A stretch of DNA of 26,380 nt from Reticulitermes lucifugus (lineage: Eukaryota; Arthropoda; Insecta; Blattodea; Rhinotermitidae): positions 335-26,714 of the forward strand of contig JAKCWW010000023.1 of NCBI GenBank assembly GCA_026260175.1, in the 5' to 3' direction. The notes beneath the pieces were generated by a model, which ran no database searches, was not told the DNA's origin, and was given only the letters and a program-made list of their open reading frames with translations. The position numbers and the translations under genes were made by a program. Shown here one piece after another: positions 19,642 through 26,380 of this stretch (positions are counted from its first letter, which is position 1; each line of letters opens with the position of its first letter).

Positions 19642-19886
19642 TACTCTGAAGATGTGGGGGCACAGTTGGTTGAGGCACTGCGCTACAAGCCGGAAGGTCG
19701 CGGGTTCGATTCCCGATAGTGTCTTTGGAATATTTCATTGACATAAAGGAGGCCGGTGCTTAGGGCTGACAAACTTACCACCTTCATGTGCCGATTGTCT
19801 TGAAATCTGGGAACCTTAACCTCAAGGAACCCTCAGGGCCTGTCCAGGCCTGTGCAGCCATTGCTTTACTTACTTTGAAGATGTAG
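19642..19886 (+). repeat. tRNA-derived SINE with internal deletion
   Basis: Flanked by TACTCTGAAGATGTGG (19642-19657) and TACTTTGAAGATGTAG (19871-19886), 14 of 16 bases identical. The tRNA-like head is complete: GCACAGTTGGTTGAGGCACTG on the A-box side and GGGTTCGATTCCC (19702-19714) as B box. The 3' region (GGCCGGTGCTTAGGGCTGAC through CTGTCCAGGCCTGTGCAG to TTGCTTTACT) is nearly the same as the copy at 7882-8178. About 80 bases present in that copy (roughly its 7960-8038) are absent here, between TTCATTGACATAA and AGGAGGCCGG. Either an internal deletion after insertion or a short subfamily. Confidence 0.9.
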
Positions 19887-20653
19887 TGTCAACAAATTTC
19901 TCCGAAACGGTGGTACACACCCACCAATTTACACGTGCCACACCTCATAAGACAGTACTTCTCATAGTAATCGCCCTGAGAATATATCTCACAAAATGTA
20001 ATTCCATTACAAATACTAGTCGGCCAATATTGTTTACGGACGTGGCCTTCAAACACTTTAACATCCGCGAAACCGTTGTGGCTAAATCGAAATTTTCGGG
20101 GAAGTATACTTTTTAGGCGAAAAAAATAGAATAAAAGGTTTACACCAACATTTTATGTACTTATTACTTACTTAGTCAAATCTCTTCTACCGACAAGGGA
20201 GAGGTAAAATTTTTATTTAATGAAAAAGAATATCTAAGCGCAATTTTGAACAAAAAATTTATACTGAAAATAATATCAGCGTCAACTGTGTACAAAGATG
20301 GGAAGGAAAAGAAAAAAAATTCACTCCAATTATCAAAATTATATTTAACGATTTCACTATAAAGGAAAAGTGCTTGCAGAACGCATAAAAGTCGCGTGAG
20401 AAGACTAGGTTTCGTGAACCGCAGTTTTAATACCACTCTTTTAAAGAAGTAACTTTTATTATTGAAGTCGTACGATACAGACAAATACGATGTATGAGGA
20501 AAGTGAAAAGGTGTTAAAAGCTAAATTCAGGTGATAAACAGGCAATTACTGTAATTTTAAGGTTAAAGATAGGCAGATAGTGCATTTCTTTTCTCAGCAT
20601 GACAAACGACTTTCACCACGTTCATACACTTATAATTGTTCTTAATGCTTATA
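19887..20653. other. No gene or repeat recognised
   Basis: AT-rich. A 102-codon minus frame (20176-20484) is rich in Phe, Ser and Leu and shows no domain. Confidence 0.45.
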
Positions 20654-21097
20654 CAGTAGTCCCCCCGTATCCGCGGGTGATACGTTCCAAGACCTACTGC
20701 GGATGCCCGAAACCGCTGACAGTAACGAACCCTATATATAAGATGTTTTTCGTTTATATACATACCTATGATAAAGTTTAATTGATAAATTACGCACAAT
20801 AAGACATTAACACCATTAGGCTAGTGATCCTGGCACCACGAATGCAGACAGCGACAACGCTAGAGGCTAACTGGATGCGAGTAAAACGGGCCAGCGTGGG
20901 TACAGAGGACAAAGAGAGATGAGTCATGTACTGAGCGTGACGGGACGGGAAGGNTTCACCGTGTTACTCAGAATGGAGCGCAATTTGAAACTTATGAATC
21001 GTTTATTTCTGGAATTTTACATTTAATATTTTCGGGCGGTAAAACGCGGATAACTGAAACCGCGGATACCGAATCCGCGGATACGAGGGTTCTACTG
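20654..21097. mobile_element. Tigger/pogo-like non-autonomous DNA transposon
   Basis: A 444-bp element flanked by TA (20652-20653, 21098-21099). Its ends start CAGTAGTCCCCCCGTATCCG on the left and, reverse-complemented, CAGTAGAACCCTCGTATCCG on the right; the first 23 bases match at 20 positions, ending in CCGCGG. Inside, the left side reads GATACGTTCCAAGACC, GAACCCTATATATAAG and CATACCTATGATAAAGTTTA. The right side reads GCGCAATTTGAAACTTATGA and CTGGAATTTTACATTTAATA. These strings agree closely with what I remember of both ends of mammalian Tigger1/MER2. No transposase frame remains, so this is an internally deleted, non-autonomous copy. The window's single N (20954) lies inside it. Confidence 0.88.
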
Positions 21098-21099
21098 TA

Positions 21100-21312
21100 T
21101 AATGTTCGGAATGTAGGAACTAAGCAAAAAAGCAAATTGAAATAACTGGCACAGCAAAAACCGGATCCTCCAAGTGGTTTCAGTATGACGCATCATGTAT
21201 ATAACGAAGATATTAATGAGGTATTGACTAGCTAACTACATGCAGCAGAATTCTTCTTGAAGACATAGTAGTTGCACAGGTAGACTACCAATGCCACTCA
21301 TTTTTGGAAATC
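21100..21312. other. Unannotated spacer
   Basis: No feature seen between the Tigger-like element and the LINE fragment. Confidence 0.4.
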
Positions 21313-21550
21313 AATGCTTAAATACTGTATTCACAACAACCCGCCATTAGTCCCTATCCTGAATCAGATGAATCCAGTCCCAATCTTCCCATTTTATTCT
21401 CTTTACACCCATTTAAATATTACCTTGCAGTCTATAGCAAAGTCTTTCATGTGGTCCCATTCCTTCAAGTTTTTACCACCAAAACCTTGCATGCATTTCT
21501 CTCCGCCTATTCCATGCGCACGTAAGCCCAGCACATCTTATTGTCCTTCA
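21313..21550 (-). pseudogene. LINE ORF2 C-terminal remnant
   Basis: Minus-strand frames give MHARFW then LEGMG (for RNAYKxLVGKPEG, about 21450-21500). A damaged middle follows, then an intact match reading WEDWDWIHLIQDRD, stop, WRVVVNTVFK (about 21316-21391). This corresponds to DWIxLAQDRDxWRxLVNxxMNL in the family. Nucleotides 21465-21505 also align directly with 14444-14490 (CATTCCTTCAAGTTTT versus CATCCCTTCAGGTTTT, then TGCATTTCTC). Frame breaks and a stop show it is dead. Confidence 0.75.
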
Positions 21551-21768
21551 CTTTATCATTAATACTTGCTGACAAGTAGTACAAATGATGAAGCCCCTCA
21601 AGCATGCAATCTTTCCCAGCTTCTTGCTTATTCCTCTCACCTTAGGTCGACACACTACCCTCAACACTCTGCTGGTCAATTCTCCAAATGGTAATATCAG
21701 GTATAAATCCAATTATAATAAAGCGTAATACCGAAAATACGCTAATACAAACAAGAAAAATAGGTATA

Positions 21769-21892
21769 CACTATTGAATCCAACTATTTGTAGAAATAAC
21801 TACAAATACCTGTTTATTTTTTTGATGTTCCTCCTACAAAATAACAAATAGTTATTTATTGTTACATGTGCAATTAGTTGGATTCAATACTG
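21769..21892. mobile_element. 124-bp TA-flanked MITE
   Basis: Terminal inverted repeats: CACTATTGAATCCAACTATT on the left and, reverse-complemented, CAGTATTGAATCCAACTAAT on the right, 18 of 20 identical. Both ends are bordered by TATA, so the duplication is TA. The interior is AT-rich and also partly self-complementary (AACTATTTGTAGAAATAACT with ACAAATAGTTATTT). Too short for any gene. The CAGT start and TA target suggest mobilisation by a pogo or Tc1/mariner transposase. Confidence 0.85.
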
Positions 21893-22090
21893 TATAGTCA
21901 GCCTATTGCACGGAATATCGATAACGTTAAATTAGAAGAATATGTATTTGAGATGTCGGAAAGAAAGGTAAATAGAGGAATGTTCACCCTTGTAAGAGTA
22001 ACAGGCAAGGCAATGCAAGATGTAGCCGTGACGTATTGTTCCCGCATACTGATCAAGTCTTTCGTTTCACGATTCTCACAGGGGCTAGAT

Positions 22091-22307
22091 CAGGAGCGCG
22101 TAACCCGCAATCCGTGGGTCACAAGCGGCCCTTCAAGTTACGTAATGCGACCCGCGGCCATATTTGTAAATTATTTATATACTATAAAATCGCACAATAA
22201 TTTAGGCGGTTAGGCATACCACTTATTTTGATTTATAAATGTGCGACCCGCAAACTAGCCAATGAAAACGGCTTTGGCCCTTTGCCAAAACAGACTTGAC
22301 ATCCTTG
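22091..22307. mobile_element. hAT-like MITE with 8-bp duplication
   Basis: A 217-bp non-coding element with an 8-bp duplication GGCTAGAT (22083-22090) / GGCTAGGT (22308-22315), 7 of 8 identical. The left end reads CAGGAGCGCGTAACCCGC, the right end reverse-complemented CAAGGATGTCAAGTCTG. Both are decayed versions of the short CAGGGGTG-type ends typical of hAT elements, and CCCGC/GACCCGCGGCC strings inside recur as in other hAT MITEs. The 8-bp duplication length is the hallmark of hAT transposases, so a hAT enzyme elsewhere moved it. Confidence 0.75.
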
Positions 22308-22315
22308 GGCTAGGT

Positions 22316-23118
22316 CATTTAACAGATGAAAATTATACGGCTTAATCAGGTTTGGGTAGTAAATCCCAGGATTTTTGAGAATTCATAGTGCTGTGGTATT
22401 TAAGGAGGTTGTTTTAAACTGGAGAGATTATACAAAGCATAATGAGATGAAACGATTAAAATGAATGGCCATATTCATTAGTTATTTATTAATTCTTGGT
22501 TTCAATAACCTCTGAATTATATTTTACAGCGTCGATTAATAACATGATTTCTCATTAATGGATCGGAAGTGATGTGAGAAGAAGCGATAATGAACTAATC
22601 TTTACTTACTAAGTATGGGTACAACTACACTTCTACCACCCCTCTGCGACTGCTTAGCAAGCTACGGGACAGCCTTACTATGGAAGATATTGCCTGCACG
22701 GACTGAACATCATACATATATCACACTGGCATGGTCTGTCTCCGGACCGAATTAGAACACGCAGTACAGAATACAAAGCGGAAATGCTAACAACTCGACT
22801 GCGACAATATATCATTCGCCTTGAAATACCGAATAAAACCACGAAAACCATCAGTTACTAAATTCGTTAACCCCACTGACATTCGAACAGGGTATTTACA
22901 AAACACAAATTTGGTGTCGTGATACACTAATAAGCTCGGTAAGATAATTGATTAATACGAAATAAAATGACACCACGCAATTATTACTGTCAAAACCAAA
23001 AGAGGCTGATGTTCCACTGTTGCACTACTCATCAGGAATTTGCGATGGCATTTCACTCTATCGTGCTCAGCTGATAGCAGCACCCATACCTTAGTTACCG
23101 GCAGTTTAATATCTATGT
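22316..23118. other. No gene or repeat recognised
   Basis: AT-rich sequence with no supported feature; a 71-codon minus frame (22952-23167) runs into the inverted repeat to the right and is probably repeat-derived. Confidence 0.45.
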
Positions 23119-23270
23119 GATCTGCGCTCTTCTGGGATATTACGCAGCATACAGTGGTAGAGTCCAAGAAGGACTTCTTGACCCTTCAAGATGGGACCGA
23201 TAGATTGTCCCGAAACGTCTGTACAAAAACACCATTTTACGCTGCGTAATATCCTAGAAGAGGGTAGATC
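23119..23270 (+). repeat. Inverted-repeat unit enclosing a hammerhead-like core
   Basis: Two 30-base arms, 23119-23148 (GATCTGCGCTCTTCTGGGAT onward) and 23241-23270 reverse-complemented, match at 27 positions across a 92-base spacer. The spacer holds a small hairpin (AGTCC/GGACT, 23161-23175) and then TTCAAGA (23185-23191), one extra base, a perfect stem GGGAC/GTCCC (23193-23197/23207-23211) and GAAACGTC (23212-23219). If TTCAAGA is a decayed CTGAAGA, this is the hammerhead layout, with a likely cleavage triplet GTC after GAAAC. Two core bases differ, so this copy should be inactive. The unit looks like the terminal part of a Penelope-like or related retroelement, but no reverse transcriptase is nearby. 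Confidence 0.5.
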
Positions 23271-23523
23271 TCACATTCATGGATCTTCGAACTGTTACTT
23301 AGACATGCAACAAACTTGGAGAAGACAACAGGCGCACTTTGCGACATCTCGTTCAGACATGCTAGAAATGGCAAAAAAACCGTAAAGGGAAGATACCAAC
23401 TGGAAAATGTAATCCTGGATGACAGCATAATATTAATAGGGATCTTAACTGTGATGGTGCGAACTGGGTTCACGTGGTATAGGTCAATGAACAGGGTAAC
23501 GAATACCAAAGTTCAACAATGTC

Positions 23524-23580
23524 AGCAGATTTATTGACCAGCTGACCAAATACCGGCTTCTCGAGAAGCATTCTCCACAT
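23524..23580 (+). repeat. LINE 3' untranslated tail fragment
   Basis: TTATTGACCAGCTGACCAAA, then GGCTTCTCGAGAAGCATTCT, aligns with 14610-14658 (TTTCTTGACTAGCTGACGAC, then AGCTTCTCAAGAAGGATTCT) from the inserted LINE tail. Too short to show the ORF end or the GTTA tail. Confidence 0.6.
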
Positions 23581-23589
23581 CAGCCACAC

Positions 23590-24924
23590 CTTAAAACTTG
23601 TAATGCAGTCTGATAACCGCTACTTACTGAGAGGTGTTCTGCAACTGGTGTTGCCAGTCCAAGGTGTTCTGTCTAATGGGGGTACAGATGGATAATACTG
23701 GTGTATATAAAAAGAAATGAGGTCATTACCTATTCGGGTCACGAGGAAAGGGAGTGATGTAGAGGAACAATGTGTCACAGAAACGACACGTAGTGACGGG
23801 AAGAAAAGTTCTGTGTAGAATTCTGAGGAGAAAGAAAACTCATCCGGGGATCAAAATAATAAAGTTGCTTCCATTCTAACCACTGTAGTGATTAGTTTCT
23901 TAACACAAAGGCAGGTTGCTGTCATGACTGCTACAGAAACTATACACCTGTAGGATATTTGGGCATTTAGTTTACAACCTGTATAAGAACAGCTCGTGTC
24001 TCACTGCGTGCAGTGATGGCTAAAGGTTGGAAGTAAGTTTCTGACAGGAAAACCTACTTCGCTATTCGCAAATACGTCTAGACTGACCCTGTAATCCTTC
24101 CACTCTCATTTTCAGAGGGTTCTAGGGGCTCTTTTCCGAGTTCAAAACGGTCTAAGCGTGAAATATTCGCATTATTCAACTCCATCTAGTGCAGCCGTTA
24201 AGAATGTTTGATGATTCAGCTCAGGTTCTCCACAAGCTATGACGGCATGGTCACAGTCACAATTTCACCTCTTAGCTTTTTATAAGAATGGGCAGGAGAA
24301 TCACCAATCAGCCAAACAAATCTAAACTGAATGCTAATGAAGCATTACTGAAAAGGGAAATGCTACCTTCGGACATTTAATTTTGATTTGTTATTGTCGT
24401 TAAAAAATATTTGAAAAATAGCTACATGTATACCAGTAACTGTATTTAAATTAGGCGTCAAAACGAGTGAAGGAAGATACACTAGCTCTCTAGACCTCAT
24501 ACTTTTAATGGCAACACAACATTACAATGCAGGCTAGGTTACAAAGAACTCACTGATTATAACATAAAGAGTATATGAAACAGCAAATGAAATCCACGTA
24601 CAATAGGGGATGATGATGATGATAATGATGATGACAATAATCATAATAATGAGGCGAAGGAAAGTTGGAACATAAAGAGCTCATTCTCGGAACCTGTAAG
24701 ACAGCTCCAAGTTACGGCTGCTGTGACTGGTATCGAGATATACCTTTCTGCTATTTATTTCTTGACCAAGGAATACTGCTAACTACCGGTACACTGTTAA
24801 AAACTAGCAGAACCTCGTAGGTAAGCCAGCAGGAACGGTGCCGAGCGAGGCAGCAGGAACCTACAGAATGTGAAGTTGATATGATGATGATGACACATAC
24901 AGTGATGATCCTAATAATAAAGAT
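23590..24924. other. No gene; GAT microsatellites
   Basis: Apart from an interrupted GAT/ATA triplet tract (24608-24652) and a short one near 24881-24892, I see nothing here. AGCAGGAAC occurs twice near 24830 and 24852 inside a short GTAGGT...ACCTAC inverted repeat. Confidence 0.5.
24608..24652. repeat. GAT triplet microsatellite
   Basis: Repeated GAT units with interruptions changing to AAT/CAT units at the right end. Confidence 0.9.
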
Positions 24925-25190
24925 GTGCCAAGATAGCTCAGTCAGTAGAGTAACTAGGCTATGGGATGTGACAGCGAGGTTCGATTCCCGGTAGGGGAAG
25001 GTATTATTCTCTTCGAAATCATTTCCCGATCGGATCCGAAAACCACTCAGTCTCCCATTCAGTGATTACAAATGTCTTTATTATGGGAATAAAGCGGCCA
25101 GGGCCTGAAGGTGACCATTAACCTCCACCTAGTATCAAGACTAAAAAATATGGAGTTATTCCTCCACAACCCTTACTCCTTCACGGTATG
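24925..25190 (+). repeat. tRNA-headed SINE
   Basis: The head GATAGCTCAGTCAGTAGAG (24932-24950) holds a good A box and GAGGTTCGATTCCCGG (24976-24991) a perfect B box at the right spacing, so an RNA polymerase III promoter is preserved. The body follows the window's first SINE family: CCACTCAGTCTCC, GGGAATAAAGCGGCCAGGGC, TGACCATTAACCTCCACCTAG and GGAGTTATTCCTCCAC. The 3' end has drifted (CTCCTTCACGGTATGG near 25170-25192) and no target-site duplication is clear. The anticodon-stem region does not fold as a functional tRNA, so this is not a tRNA gene. Confidence 0.85.
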
Positions 25191-26254
25191 GTGACTAATT
25201 TAGCCAGTGCATTTATGAAAATAATCAAATAACTGTAGATAGTAAATAAAAATTCTAACACGGAAAAGTGTTTTCGCGATTAAATCCTGAGATACGGAAA
25301 CGTGGAGACGCCAGTTATATTTCATGAGTAAAGTATAGCTTGACTGATTTTGAAGAACCTCTGCTAAACACCTCATAACCGTGCGAGAGACCTACTGCCT
25401 GACAGAAGTGAAGTGGCACGTTGTCTCGTTTCGTAGTCCTTGTACTAACTAAGACAGACAATAAGCCCTGGCGTATCTAGTAGACATGCTTCTGCGAATT
25501 CGGAGTTGTAGTTGCAGGTACAGCAAACAGTTTAGTCTGCACAGGAACGCATTACGTGTATAGAAGATTCCAAAATATATTGGGTGCAAATGAGAGAAGG
25601 TGTAAGAAAGCAAACAGACGATAGAGATGGTGTGTAACCATTACTATAACTTTGCTGAGGAATCTGATCAAGAGAAGATCTGCGTAGAAGAGGGATGAAG
25701 TAACACCGAGTAATTGAAAAAGCAAGCAATTTTCTTTTCCTTACTACTTCCATTTTTTCTGTTTTTTATCCCTAGGGTTTCCTTTGATCAGCGAATCCAA
25801 TTTTCCACTCCTAAAGGTTGACCAAACTATTTCTCTGCTACAAAATCGGATCCTTTTTATCAAACAATAACCAATATACTTGAAACTTGTAGATACATAT
25901 TAATTTTTATGTCAGATATGGGGTTCTCACATTGGAGTTGGTGAGATTCAAGTTTTCTGGGATGCTACGCAGTGTCGGATGGTGTTAGTTATTTACAAAA
26001 CGACACGGCGAAAAATCTCACAAGACTTAAATAATCGATTCTTACGTCATTACATAAGAAGAGAAATAGTGCTGCATGAAGAATTATATTTTTATAAATA
26101 CTATCTAACAAGGAGTATCGGGCAGAAGTCGTAAAACGTACTTTCCTACTGAATAACAATACATTTTCACCAAGATTAGTGTGCAATGTCACCCTTCTTA
26201 ATTAGTTATTCTTTGTGTTTTCTTTCTCCTTTTCCAGTGTATGTTTTGAAAATA
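25191..26254. other. No gene or repeat recognised
   Basis: Two minus-strand frames of about 70 codons (25532-25753, 25989-26192) have no recognisable motif. No terminal repeats or tRNA-like boxes. Confidence 0.45.
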
Positions 26255-26310
26255 CAGTCGAACTCGGTTATAACGTCAAGAAAGAGACTGAATATTTTAT
26301 GTCGTTATAT
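26255..26310. repeat. Pogo/Tc1-like terminal fragment
   Basis: CAGTCGAACTCGGTTATAAC (26255-26274) preceded by TA resembles the 'CAGTxGAACCTCGTTATAACG' ends of pogo-type elements. GTCGTTATATACGA (26301-26314) repeats part of it inverted. No other end is in the window; it may be cut off by the LINE segment that begins at 26315. Confidence 0.45.
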
Positions 26311-26314
26311 ACGA

Positions 26315-26380
26315 ATGCTGAAACACGTGATTGCAGGAAAGTTAGAAGGAAGGATAGAAATGACGGGACGACGAGGGAGA
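26315..26380 (+). pseudogene. LINE C-terminal segment, continues past window
   Basis: An open frame from 26315 to the window end reads MLKHVIAGKLEGRIEMTGRR, the start of the conserved basic segment after the reverse transcriptase domain of an insect non-LTR retrotransposon (in my memory: LKHVIAGKIEGRIEVTGRRGRRRKQLLDDL). It is a different family or subfamily from the KPEG type at 14262-14735. No stop or frame break within the 22 codons visible; its state beyond the window is unknown. The upstream part of ORF2 is absent, so it is 5'-truncated. Confidence 0.7.

Noticed and set aside
24930..24995. Possible functional tRNA gene
   Set aside because: A and B boxes are good, but the anticodon stem and acceptor stem do not pair, and the sequence continues into a SINE body.

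Overview
This window reads as non-coding, repeat-rich nuclear DNA from an insect with a large genome. There is no bacterial gene organisation and no operon, and I cannot recognise a single intact host gene. The SINE and LINE remnants, such as the SINE core reading 'GCCTTCATGGCCTGT' and the LINE C-terminus around 'RNAYRxLxGKPEG', are types I associate from memory with cockroaches and termites (Blattodea). That placement is recollection, not a search result. Open reading frames are short (longest 145 codons) and fit chance in AT-rich DNA, except where they overlap transposon remains.

Regions 1-8178: a retroelement fragment with a hammerhead-ribozyme-like core (466-497); one weak candidate protein-coding exon (1951-2156); a full-length tRNA-derived SINE on the minus strand with target-site duplications (3038-3352); a second SINE family (3800-3930 and, inverted, 6890-7055); a decayed mariner transposase (4402-5262); and a 5'-truncated SINE with a perfect 13-bp duplication (7882-8178). 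Region 8179-14261 is almost featureless apart from an AT run and a GAC/AAC triplet tract.

Regions 14262-23600 are a transposon graveyard. Fragments of one non-LTR retrotransposon family occur at least six times (14262-14735 minus, 14558-14680 plus and nested inside the first, 15866-16015 and 16030-16180 plus in tandem, 18080-18300 minus, 21313-21550 minus, and a short tail at 23524-23580). Among them lie four cut-and-paste elements with readable ends: a 132-bp foldback with TA duplication (18931-19062), a 444-bp Tigger/pogo-like element (20654-21097), a 124-bp TA-flanked MITE (21769-21892) and a 217-bp hAT-like MITE with an 8-bp duplication (22091-22307). Two more hammerhead-like cores lie at 17056-17083 (minus) and 23185-23216 (plus), the latter between 30-bp inverted repeats.

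Regions 23590-26380: simple repeats, another tRNA-headed SINE (24925-25190), a fragment with a pogo-like terminus (26255-26310), and the start of another LINE C-terminal segment running off the window end.

No genes work together here; what can be told is the history of insertions. The most unusual signals are the three hammerhead-like cores sharing one layout, the Tigger-like element whose two ends resemble mammalian Tigger1/MER2 as I remember them, and the LINE-into-LINE insertion with an exact 16-bp duplication.
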